Shown piece by piece: positions 51,776 through 59,196 of a stretch of DNA of 64,000 nucleotides (within the stretch, counting starts at the first letter, position 1; every line of letters begins with the position of its first letter). The position numbers were made by a program, and so were the translations under genes. Location: positions 1 to 64,000 of the forward strand of contig JBCBGC010000008.1 of assembly GCA_038527215.1 (NCBI GenBank), in the 5' to 3' direction. Source of the stretch: JAWPMV01 sp038527215 (GTDB lineage Bacteria > Bacteroidota > Bacteroidia > J057). The notes below the pieces were generated by a model, which worked only from the letters and a program-made list of their open reading frames with translations, did not search any database and was not told the DNA's origin.

Positions 51776-51987
51776 TCAGTAGATACGAAGCAGTACAAGG
51801 CTCTTTTTTGAACAGAAACGACTAGCTTGTGATGACCTTTAGCTCCTTCATCAATCGAGGCAGTAATGACATCATCGGGCAGGTTGCTGTCGACTTTTAG
51901 TTCAGCAAGGCCATCTCTTACCATATGACTAAAAAAAACGGCCGTCTTGGTATCCAGCTGGACGCTAATGCGGTTGTTGGTGGGCAT
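51772..51987 (-). CDS. 71-aa small protein coupled to ycaO, candidate substrate or adaptor
   Basis: 71 aa, no signal peptide, starting MPTNNRISVQLDTKTAV. It ends RALYCFVSTE, with the only Cys four residues from YFVSTE end. The middle has helix/strand-forming text (VFFSHMVRDGLAELKVDS, HKLVVSVQKR) and is not a classic leader-core peptide: no double-Gly, no repeats of Cys/Ser/Thr in the tail. Its stop overlaps the ycaO start by 4 bp, so they are co-translated. It may be a YcaO-modified protein, or a small accessory subunit. No family recognised. A 122-bp gap precedes it. Confidence 0.6.
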   Translation of the reverse strand: MPTNNRISVQLDTKTAVFFSHMVRDGLAELKVDSNLPDDVITASIDEGAKGHHKLVVSVQKRALYCFVSTE

Positions 51988-52109
51988 GGCTAGATGAATT
52001 TAGGGTTGCGAATCAGAGAAAAGGTAACGAGAATATTCAATTTCTCAAAATATACTTCTCTGCCTATTTTTAACTACTGAAGCGTACCCGGATGAGCTAA
52101 GACAGCTGC

Positions 52110-52298
52110 TTAGTCTTCGTCTAACTCTTCAAATTCTACTGAGCGGGCGTTGCGAGGAGGACGATAAGACGACTTTTTTTTCCCGAAACCAAAGAAGCGT
52201 TTTTTCTTTTGTGCTTCACCACGTCGCTTGAGAACCGGGCCTACGAGAAAGGCCAGGGCGAGCAAGATGAGAATTACTTCGTATAGTCCGGGTCGCAT
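52110..52298 (-). CDS. Small single-pass membrane protein next to nuoA
   Basis: 62 aa: one N-terminal membrane helix (about 6-22, VILILLALAFLVGPVL) followed by a basic Lys/Arg tail (RRGEAQKKKRFFGFGKKKSS) and an acidic end (FEELDED). TatA-like proteins share this kind of layout but no TatA-specific motif is seen. It is 9 bp downstream of nuoA, probably cotranscribed. Function unknown. Confidence 0.7.
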   Translation of the reverse strand: MRPGLYEVILILLALAFLVGPVLKRRGEAQKKKRFFGFGKKKSSYRPPRNARSVEFEELDED

Positions 52299-52307
52299 GG
52301 GTTTGGG

Positions 52308-52772
52308 TTAATAGCGTTGGTTGACCTGCTCATAGGCTGTGTCGGGGATGGCCGTTTCGATCTCGGCCGAGAGTGGGGCAGGCTTGACCCATTCGAGGTC
52401 CCCTTTTACCCAGACATAGACCAGGCCGAGAAACAGAACCAGGGCGAAGATCAACATTTCTATCAGGGCAAAAATGCCCCAATCTGGCAGGGCGGCAATC
52501 CAACTTTCTTCCGCAAAAACCGTGGCCCAGGGAAAGAAAAACAATAATTCCACTTCAAAAATCAGAAAGACCAGCCCAATAAGATAAAACCTCAGGTTGA
52601 ATTGGATGCTGGCATTGCCTACGGGATCTTCTCCGCATTCATAGGTAGTGAGCTTCTCTGGATTGGGTCGATTCGGTGCCAGCAGGCGATTGGTGGCTAT
52701 CCCCAAAAGGGTGAACCCAATGCCTCCCAGGAGGAAAAGTAGTATGTGGCCAAATCCAGATATTTCTGCCAT
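52308..52772 (-). CDS. nuoA: NADH-quinone oxidoreductase subunit A
   Basis: 154 aa from ATG 52772; ATG 52787 is another possible start five codons upstream. Three membrane helices and the NuoA pattern: LTTYECGEDPVGNASIQFNLRFYLIGLVFLIFEVELLFFFPWA (including the ECG loop and conserved Glu in helix 2) and LIEMLIFALVLFLGLVYVW. NuoA is a membrane-arm subunit near the quinone channel. In most Bacteroidota it precedes nuoB; here 8.7 kb with unrelated genes intervene. The C-terminal tail is longer than usual. Confidence 0.95.
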   Translation of the reverse strand: MAEISGFGHILLFLLGGIGFTLLGIATNRLLAPNRPNPEKLTTYECGEDPVGNASIQFNLRFYLIGLVFLIFEVELLFFFPWATVFAEESWIAALPDWGIFALIEMLIFALVLFLGLVYVWVKGDLEWVKPAPLSAEIETAIPDTAYEQVNQRY

Positions 52773-53023
52773 GAAAAAATTTTGCAATTTTGTAGCGATG
52801 AATATTTACCATCGCGGTTTTCTCTGGAAAATGAGACCGAAAAGCGTTGTTTTTTAGGTGACCCTGGTTTGGCCTTACCGTCTCATTACATATGCAATTT
52901 ACACACAAGTCAGATAAAAACAGTACAAATGCCTTGCCTTGCTGAAATAGACAAATGTGCTGGCAAGAACCTTAATCTATTCCTCCACATGAAATCAAGC
53001 ATGTGAACTAAAATCAAAAACTA

Positions 53024-53953
53024 ATGAAAAAACCTTTTCTATTATTGTTGGTAGGCCTGTTTGTAGGTGCGGGCATGACTTTCGGCCAAACTACAGAGGA
53101 ACTGACGGCTCAGAAAGAAGCCAAAGCCAAAGAAGTAGCAGAACTCGAAGCCCAGTTGAAAACTGCCCAGGGAGACCTGGCTTCTATCGAGGAAAAACTG
53201 GTCGTATGGCCCAGATGGGAAAACGGAGCCTTTGGGGTATTAGGCCTCAATTTCAATGGGTTTAATGAATGGTTGTCCCGAGATGTTCCCAATCTTCAAT
53301 CAACTTCTATTGCTCTTGGTGCCAATGCCTTTGTTAATTATCTGGACAAAAAGTACTTCTGGCGCAACAGTGGTAACCTTCAGGCTGCCTGGATTAGAAT
53401 AGACGATCTTGATAATCCTGCTGATATAGACACCTTCCAGTCTTCTGCCGATGCGATCAACCTGACCTCTCTCTTTGGCTATAAGCTCAATGAGAAGTTA
53501 GCTGCCTCTGCGCTGGCTGAATACCGCTCTACCATTGCCAGTAACTTCAACAATCCTGGCTATTTGGACTTTGGGGTAGGGGTTACCTGGACGCCCATTC
53601 CAGCCATGGTAGTCGTGGTACATCCCTTGAACTACAACCTGGTGTTTTCCAACGATGATTTTGATTACCAATCTTCTCTCGGTGCCAAAATCGTAGCGGA
53701 CTACACCCGTGAGTTGATCAAAGGGGTGAACTGGAAATCTAATCTTTCTGCTTTCCAAAGCTACAGTAGCAGCGACCTGTCCAACTGGACCTGGATCAAC
53801 AGCTTTGGCTTTACCCTCTGGAAAGGCATCGGCGTCGGACTGGAACTGGGGCTGCGTAGTAATAAGCAGGAAGCTATGGCCGCTGGTCGTACAGACAACC
53901 CCCTACAGACCTATTATGTAGCTGGTTTTTCTTACAACGTAGGCTCAAAATAA
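53024..53953 (+). CDS. DUF3078-type outer-membrane beta-barrel protein
   Basis: 309 aa with signal peptide MKKPFLLLLVGLFVGAGMTF. A short coiled coil (about 24-60, KEAKAKEVAELEAQLKT) precedes about 12 beta strands: FGVLGLNFNGFNEWLSRD, WRNSGNLQAAWIR, NLTSLFGYKLNEKL, GYLDFGVGVTWTP, and the terminal TYYVAGFSYNVGSK, a common Bacteroidota barrel ending. This matches DUF3078, often an outer-membrane porin-like protein. Substrate unknown. It stands alone and has a terminator right after it. Confidence 0.85.
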   Translation: MKKPFLLLLVGLFVGAGMTFGQTTEELTAQKEAKAKEVAELEAQLKTAQGDLASIEEKLVVWPRWENGAFGVLGLNFNGFNEWLSRDVPNLQSTSIALGANAFVNYLDKKYFWRNSGNLQAAWIRIDDLDNPADIDTFQSSADAINLTSLFGYKLNEKLAASALAEYRSTIASNFNNPGYLDFGVGVTWTPIPAMVVVVHPLNYNLVFSNDDFDYQSSLGAKIVADYTRELIKGVNWKSNLSAFQSYSSSDLSNWTWINSFGFTLWKGIGVGLELGLRSNKQEAMAAGRTDNPLQTYYVAGFSYNVGSK

Positions 53954-53977
53954 GCTCCCACTCCATTGCAACTATAC

Positions 53978-54010
53978 AACCGCCTCATCCTGGATGGGGC
54001 GGTTTTTCTT
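53978..54010 (+). terminator. Intrinsic terminator after the DUF3078 gene
   Basis: AACCGCCTCATCC (53978-53990) pairs with GGATGGGGCGGTT (53992-54004) with one G-U pair, then TTTTTCTTTTT. A good rho-independent terminator. Confidence 0.8.
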
Positions 54011-54177
54011 TTTGTATGGGCTGGTTTCAGCAGGGGTTGCATGCGCTTGCTACTACAGGGAAAGGACCACTACACGCTTGTCCACTATGGTGACACGCTT
54101 GGTAAACTGGCCAACTTCGACCCACTATTTCTTCAAAATTGGCGTATAGATAATTGTAAACAAACCAATGAATTGTC

Positions 54178-54339
54178 ATGAAAAAGCGAGTGAAAAACTT
54201 GATCGGAATTAGCCTGCTGGCCTTAGGTCTCATGGGGACCGTTTGGGCCCTGGTCGATACGGTGGAAACCGTACAAACAGACCTTGCTGCGCAGGAAGAG
54301 GTGATTGACATGGACAAAATGATCTCTGTCTTGCCTTAA
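54178..54339 (+). CDS. 53-aa secreted or membrane peptide
   Basis: A short frame of 53 aa: MKKRVKNLIGISLLALGLMG is a basic N-terminus plus hydrophobic segment (signal peptide or anchor), followed by TVWALVDTVETVQTDLAAQEEVIDMDKMISVLP, which is acidic. It starts at ATG 54178 and ends at TAA 54339; a strong terminator follows at 54409. The frame has coding-like codon use. It sits between the barrel gene and the ECF sigma gene. No family recognised; it may be a small envelope or stress protein. Confidence 0.6.
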   Translation: MKKRVKNLIGISLLALGLMGTVWALVDTVETVQTDLAAQEEVIDMDKMISVLP

Positions 54340-54408
54340 GCATTCTCAGGTAGCAATGCCCCCGGGTTGACCGGATTTGTATAAATCATTTCTGAGAAGA
54401 AAAAAAAT

Positions 54409-54434
54409 GCCCCCAAATGGGGGCGTTTTTTTTT
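54409..54434 (+). terminator. Intrinsic terminator after the 53-aa gene
   Basis: GCCCCC (54409-54414), loop AAAT, GGGGGC (54419-54424), then a G and nine T. It separates the small gene from the sigma factor. Confidence 0.75.
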
Positions 54435-54510
54435 GTAAATTATTCACAGCCTGATGCAGCACTTTGCCTCAGGCTTTCGTTTTTCAAGAAAATCAGGCCA
54501 AACGTGCTGG

Positions 54511-55071
54511 ATGTCTCATGCCTACCACATACTGATTGCTGATTGCCGAAAGCAGAAGCCGAAGGCACAGCGGGAGCTCTATGAGCTTTTTTCCGGCAAA
54601 ATGCTGGCGGTATGTTATCGCTATGCACGAGACCAGGCTGAGGCAGAGGATATGTTGCAGGAAGCCTTTATTAAGGTGTTTCGGTCCATCGACCGCTATG
54701 ATGACCGAGGTTCTCTGGAAGGCTGGATTAGAAGGATCGTGGTCAATACGGCCATCGATCATATTCGCAAACGCAAACATCAGCAAAACCAACTGGAGCT
54801 GAACGAGACGATAACGGAGGAGGTATCCGAAAGCGTATTGGACAAACTGGAGGTGGAATATCTGTACGCCATCATCCAGGCACTGCCAGCCGGTTACCGG
54901 GTGGTTTTTAACCTATATGCCATTGAAGGATACTCTCACGCGGAGATAGGCGAAGAATTAGGTATTTCTGAAAGTACTTCCAGGTCACAGTATACCCGGG
55001 CGCGGGCTTTGTTGAAGAAACGCATCAGTGATTTGTATATGGAAAAAAACGTTTACAAGGATGTCATCTGA
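54511..55071 (+). CDS. ECF-family RNA polymerase sigma factor
   Basis: 186 aa from ATG 54511 (MSHAYHILIADC). Sigma-70 region 2: ELYELFSGKMLAVCYRYARDQAEAEDMLQEAFIKVFRSIDRYDDRGSLEGWIRRIVVNTAIDH; region 4: EYLYAIIQALPAGYRVVFNLYAIEGYSHAEIGEELGISESTSRSQYTRARALLKK. Length and organisation are normal for an ECF. Its stop overlaps the next gene by 11 bp, so sigma and the downstream anti-sigma/barrel protein are coupled. The target regulon is unknown; the partner suggests an envelope-stress or outer-membrane signal. Confidence 0.95.
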   Translation: MSHAYHILIADCRKQKPKAQRELYELFSGKMLAVCYRYARDQAEAEDMLQEAFIKVFRSIDRYDDRGSLEGWIRRIVVNTAIDHIRKRKHQQNQLELNETITEEVSESVLDKLEVEYLYAIIQALPAGYRVVFNLYAIEGYSHAEIGEELGISESTSRSQYTRARALLKKRISDLYMEKNVYKDVI

Positions 55072-56527
55072 ACTGTTTGAACGAAAACTGCGGGAAAAAT
55101 TTGCTGAGGCAAAGGTCGCCCCTCCCCCAGATCTTTGGGACAAGATCGCGGTGGAGGTAGGTCCCCCTCCCCGAAAAAAGCGCGGCCTTTGGTTGTGGTT
55201 CTTCGCCTTGCTGGGGCTTTTTTCTACCGCAGCGCTCTCTTATTGGAGCCTGGCTTCCTGGGAAGCCGGCTGGTTTGAAAGCATGCCCCTGGCTGCCGGG
55301 ATGGTCGAGCCTGCTCCAGAAGCTGTACCCCTGGCTAAGGATGCTGCAGTAGATGAGCAGGTAGCTGATCTGGAATCAGTAGCCCCTGAGCAGTCCGCTT
55401 CTTTCGAACCGCAAACGCCTGCCTCCAGCCAGCAACTGGCTGAAGGAGCTTCAACTGTCCCACCGGTCAGCACCGCCCTTTCATCTGTACCTTCAAATAT
55501 CGTTACCACTAGCCCAAACAGCTCTCATACCCTTTCCTCTTTATCACTCCAGATTCCGGCCACACACCGGATCAGCAGCCAGGTGCTTGAATCCGGCCCG
55601 GCCCCTATGGTCTCCTACAGTTCAACCCATCAGCCCCAGAGCACTCTGGGTCTGCTACACGCTATGCCCTTTTACCTTCATCCTTATCGTGCTCCCGGTC
55701 CAGCAGCAAAGCTGGCTCAGCCCGTGCTGGCCGGTGCCGCCCTGCGGGAAAAGGGGTGGGCCTTTTACCTCATGGCCTCACAGGCCTATGAATTCAACGG
55801 CATTCAACCGATCCTGCTTTCCTCTGCTGGAAATGTAACCGCAGATTTCGCAGCGATAGAGCAAAGTGATGTTCGGGTTTCTAACCAGGGAAATGTGGAT
55901 CAGGTGGTCTCCGTTACCTTCCCGCACTACAATTGGAGTCTTTCAGCGCTGGTAGAACGGAAATTTTCTCCCCGGTGGTCTGTACAAACAGGGCTGGGAT
56001 TCCGGAGTTATGAAGCGGGCTTTACCCGTACCTCTGTGATCAGTACCGACATGAGCCAGCCGGCTCCAACGGGAGAGCAGCCTGTTGCGCTTGAATCGCT
56101 GAGTTATTCTGACCGATCCTATTTCCAGATGAACCAATTGGAGATTCCTCTGATGGCGCATGTCCGTTTATGGCAAAAAAACCGCCATAGCTTACGGTTC
56201 GGTCTGGGGGGCAGCGTACAGATGACCCGGGTGCGCATAGGCTCAGACGGAACGATCAACGATCCTATTACCTACCTCAACCAGGCAGAAAATGCCTTTC
56301 TCCGGCGAAATCAAACCCTGGGCGATCCGGATATCCTGGTTTCCCAATACTTTTACAGCAGCCTGCTCTCAAATCTCCAATACCGCTATGCCTTAAAAAA
56401 TGGCTTGCAACTGGTAACCGGCCCCACGGCTGCTTACCACCTGACGCCGGCTTATGGAGGCCCCGCAGCCAGCCGTCAGATGCGGTTTCGGGTTGGCTGG
56501 TCTCTCGGCTTCCGATTGGGAAAATAA
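55061..56527 (+). CDS. Anti-sigma-like membrane protein fused to an outer-membrane barrel domain
   Basis: 488 aa from ATG 55061. Residues 1-45 (SSELFERKLREKFAEAKVAPPPDLWDKIAVEVG) look like a short anti-sigma cytoplasmic domain; residues about 52-70 are one membrane helix (LWLWFFALLGLFSTAALSYW). A Pro/Ser/Ala-rich linker (about 75-215) then leads to a beta-rich C-terminal domain (about 235-488: WAFYLMASQAYEFNG, SALVERKFSPRWSVQTGLGFRSY, FRVGWSLGFRLGK) resembling small outer-membrane barrels. If both are right, one chain spans both membranes. Coupled to the ECF sigma by overlap. Related proteins in Bacteroidota are annotated as outer-membrane beta-barrel proteins. The barrel could instead fold in the periplasm. 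Confidence 0.78.
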   Translation: MSSELFERKLREKFAEAKVAPPPDLWDKIAVEVGPPPRKKRGLWLWFFALLGLFSTAALSYWSLASWEAGWFESMPLAAGMVEPAPEAVPLAKDAAVDEQVADLESVAPEQSASFEPQTPASSQQLAEGASTVPPVSTALSSVPSNIVTTSPNSSHTLSSLSLQIPATHRISSQVLESGPAPMVSYSSTHQPQSTLGLLHAMPFYLHPYRAPGPAAKLAQPVLAGAALREKGWAFYLMASQAYEFNGIQPILLSSAGNVTADFAAIEQSDVRVSNQGNVDQVVSVTFPHYNWSLSALVERKFSPRWSVQTGLGFRSYEAGFTRTSVISTDMSQPAPTGEQPVALESLSYSDRSYFQMNQLEIPLMAHVRLWQKNRHSLRFGLGGSVQMTRVRIGSDGTINDPITYLNQAENAFLRRNQTLGDPDILVSQYFYSSLLSNLQYRYALKNGLQLVTGPTAAYHLTPAYGGPAASRQMRFRVGWSLGFRLGK

Positions 56528-56644
56528 GGCCCGTAAAGCTCCTTCAAAAATAACCTCCGCCCGTCTGATTTGGCTTCAGACGGGCGGCTGCATTAAAATC
56601 CTTAATAAAACGGCACTTGCATTTTACATTTTGCAAGATATCTC

Positions 56645-56652
56645 TAATTTTG
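56645..56652 (+). promoter_or_regulatory. -7 promoter element of the E2 gene
   Basis: TAATTTTG (56645-56652) is a perfect TAnnTTTG, 27 bp before ATG 56680. A -33 TTG at the ideal spacing is not present; TTG at 56617 is 25 nt away. Confidence 0.4.
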
Positions 56653-56679
56653 AGGTTCAATCCAAAACAAAGGATATAG

Positions 56680-57987
56680 ATGGCAGAAATCATTACTATG
56701 CCCCGATTGAGCGATACCATGGAAGAAGGGGTTATCGCAGCATGGCACGCCAAAGTTGGCGACAATGTAGGATCAGGAGATTTGTTGGCTGAAATCGAGA
56801 GTGACAAGGCCACCCTGGATTTTGATTCACCGGCAGACGGTGTCCTGCTTTATGTAGGGGTCAAGGAAGGGGAAGGAATTCCCGTAGGTTCTTTGCTTGC
56901 CATCGTTGGCGACAAGGGCGAAGACGTCTCTGAGGCGATTGCAAACTTTGCGACAGAATCAGCACCTCAAGAAGAGGCTGCACCGGTCGCGGAGGCACCC
57001 GCCGCGCCCCCGGTTCAGGAAGCAGCCCCTGTGGTAACGCCTGCCGCACCGGTCAGCGCGCCCGCTCCAGTAGTGGCGGATTCCGCGCCAGTCGTAACCC
57101 CAGACGGACGCATCAAAGCTTCTCCTCTGGCCAAAGCCATGGCTCGCGACAAAGGCATCGATCTGACCTTGGTTCAAGGTAGTGGTGATCATGGCCGTAT
57201 CGTGAAGCGGGATATCGAATCCTTCAAAATGCCGGAAGCCGCCCCCGTATCTGCACCTGCAGCTACAGAGGATGCGCCAGTCTTCATTCCGAGCGTTGTT
57301 GGACAAGAGAGCTTTGAGCAGGTGCGTATTTCTCAAATGCGTAAAACCATCGCCAAGCGTCTGAGTGAAAGCAAATTCACTGCGCCTCACTTCTACCTGA
57401 CCATGGAGATCAACATGGGCAAAGCGGTAGAGGCCAGAAAAGCCCTGAATGAGCTTTCTCCGGTCAAAATCTCTTTCAATGATATGATCCTAAAGGCAGC
57501 CGCGGTTTGCTTGAAAAAGCACCCCAAAGTGAACTCTGCCTGGATGGAAGACCATATCCGCGTAAACCACCACGTGCATGTAGGCATGGCGGTAGCGGTA
57601 GATGAAGGTCTCTTGGTTCCGGTGGTACGTTTCGCCGACCAGAAAGGACTTTCTGCTATTGCTGCGGAAACCAAATCCCTGGCCGGAAAAGCCAGAAACA
57701 AAGAACTACAGCCTGATGAGTGGGCCGGCAATACCTTTACCATCTCAAACCTGGGCATGTACGGTATCGAAGAGTTCACCGCCATCATCAATCCTCCAGA
57801 CGGATGTATCATGGCCATCGGCGGCATCATCGACAAGCCTATCGTGGTAGATGGTGAAATCGTTCCTGGAAAAATGATGAAAGTGACCATGTCCTGCGAC
57901 CACCGCGTGGTAGATGGGGCCACTGGATCAGAATTCCTGGTTAGCCTTAAGCAAATGTTGGAAGATCCGATGCGCATGCTGCTCTAG
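56680..57987 (+). CDS. Dihydrolipoamide acetyltransferase (E2) of a 2-oxoacid dehydrogenase, pyruvate type
   Basis: 435 aa. Domain order: lipoyl domain (1-80) with lipoylated Lys43 in EIESDKATLDF; Ala/Pro-rich linker (85-145); peripheral-subunit-binding domain (about 147-185: IKASPLAKAMARDKGIDLTLVQGSG); second linker; catalytic acetyltransferase domain (about 205-435) ending with DHRVVDGATGSEFL (active-site His near 408 and Asp). Single lipoyl domain. E2 accepts the acetyl from E1 and makes acetyl-CoA; E3 reoxidises the lipoate. E1 and E3 genes are not adjacent. A strong terminator follows. Confidence 0.95.
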   Translation: MAEIITMPRLSDTMEEGVIAAWHAKVGDNVGSGDLLAEIESDKATLDFDSPADGVLLYVGVKEGEGIPVGSLLAIVGDKGEDVSEAIANFATESAPQEEAAPVAEAPAAPPVQEAAPVVTPAAPVSAPAPVVADSAPVVTPDGRIKASPLAKAMARDKGIDLTLVQGSGDHGRIVKRDIESFKMPEAAPVSAPAATEDAPVFIPSVVGQESFEQVRISQMRKTIAKRLSESKFTAPHFYLTMEINMGKAVEARKALNELSPVKISFNDMILKAAAVCLKKHPKVNSAWMEDHIRVNHHVHVGMAVAVDEGLLVPVVRFADQKGLSAIAAETKSLAGKARNKELQPDEWAGNTFTISNLGMYGIEEFTAIINPPDGCIMAIGGIIDKPIVVDGEIVPGKMMKVTMSCDHRVVDGATGSEFLVSLKQMLEDPMRMLL

Positions 57988-58006
57988 GATCAACCCTATA
58001 TGATAT

Positions 58007-58040
58007 GCGCCATCCTGGTCCTCCAGGATGGCGCTTTTTT
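58007..58040 (+). terminator. Intrinsic terminator after the E2 gene
   Basis: GCGCCATCCTGG (58007-58018), loop TCCT, CCAGGATGGCGC (58023-58034): a perfect 12-bp stem followed by TTTTTT. Textbook terminator, acting on the plus strand; the T run is only on one side. Confidence 0.9.
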
Positions 58041-58061
58041 ATGCTAAACCCGAACAAGCTC

Positions 58062-59089
58062 TTAATTATTCTCAATCAGGATTTCCAGGCTCCGTCGGAC
58101 GATATCTCCCATGGTCTGGCACGGCTTAAATTGGTCATCTTCATAATGCAGGGCCAACTCTTCCTTAAGCTGCTCTATGTAGCCGGGCTTGGATAATTCA
58201 CTGCGCACCATGTATTTCATCAGGTCCCGGATCTGCCGCATGGAATAGCGAATCCTGCTGGCGATCATAGCCCGCTCCTCCTTTTGATACTGCCGTACGG
58301 TCTCTGAAGTCATGTGCTTGAGCCCCACTTCAATGATGGGCATATTCTGCTTGAAATATTGAGGCATGTAGATGCTCTTGCGCGGTTCGTAGCTCTGCTG
58401 ATCAAAATCTATGGCCCGAATCCGGTAATGGATGTCCTCAAAGTCGGGCATGATCTCAATCACAAAATTGCTGGAATGCATATCCCCCAGCAGGCGGATG
58501 AAGCATCTTTCGTTGAATTTGACAAATTCTTTGGCCAGACGAATCTCATTTTCCACCCGTCCTGGATTGAGGTAGTTTTGGATAAATTCCTCCCCTGGTA
58601 TGCCCGCAATGTGCTCCTCAATCAAGGTGTCTCGGTCCACTACATAGGAAATGCGATTGGGAGAAAGCAAATGTTCCAATTCCAGGCCGTAAATCCGGGA
58701 AGCATCCGCCCGTTTGATATAGAAGTAGTCGAAGTTGTCATTGATCTTGTTGACAATCCGGACCCGGAAAGGTTGGGTATTGCCGTAGAGACAAAGGTCT
58801 ATGCGGTCCACATAGAGGTGTTGCATCACCGAAAGATCTCCATTGNNNNNNNNNNCTGGGCAAAAAGCAGGGAGATCCACAAAGTATCGTTGCCATATTT
58901 ATCGTACAGCGTGATACCATTCTGATATCGGAGCAAATCCGTATACATAATGGGCAGGTCCATTTCCCGTCCATATTGCTGAAGGTAGCGTCGTAATCCC
59001 CGGTCAATCTTGTAGGGGATTTTTTTCTCATTGATGTGGGCCATAGATTTGTATCCTTTGCTGCAGGCTTCAAGGCCTATTCTAGCCAT
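58062..59089 (-). CDS. Kinase-fold-like protein interrupted by a scaffold gap
   Basis: A gene read from ATG 59089 (or 59044) to 58062, interrupted by 10 N at 58846-58855. The N-terminal piece (about 78 aa: YKIDRGLRRYLQQYGREM, ...TLWISLLFAQ) and the C-terminal piece (from NGDLSVMQHLYVDRID onward) lie in different frames across the placeholder gap; the frame is restored if the true gap is 2 mod 3 in length. The C-terminal part has features of an atypical protein kinase or APH-like fold: LLGDMHSSNFVIE (catalytic loop HxxN), then RAIDFDQQSYEP (metal DFD). About 340 aa in total. Such proteins are conserved in Bacteroidota without known function. It is convergent with the E2 gene. Confidence 0.75.
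58846..58855. other. Scaffold gap (10 N) inside the kinase-like gene
   Basis: Ten N between cattg and ctggg. The coding frames on both sides belong to one protein but are out of phase with a 10-nt gap, so the gap length is a placeholder. No extended inverted repeat flanks it (only a GATCTCC/GGAGATC pair), unlike the first gap. Confidence 0.85.
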
Positions 59090-59196
59090 TTTTTCGCATA
59101 TTTTCCTTTTTTCCTATTCTTTCTTCCTTTCATGGCCCATTCTCTTCGGCAATGGTATTATTTTTGCCTCTCCCAAGGCCGGCAAGTAAAACTTCC

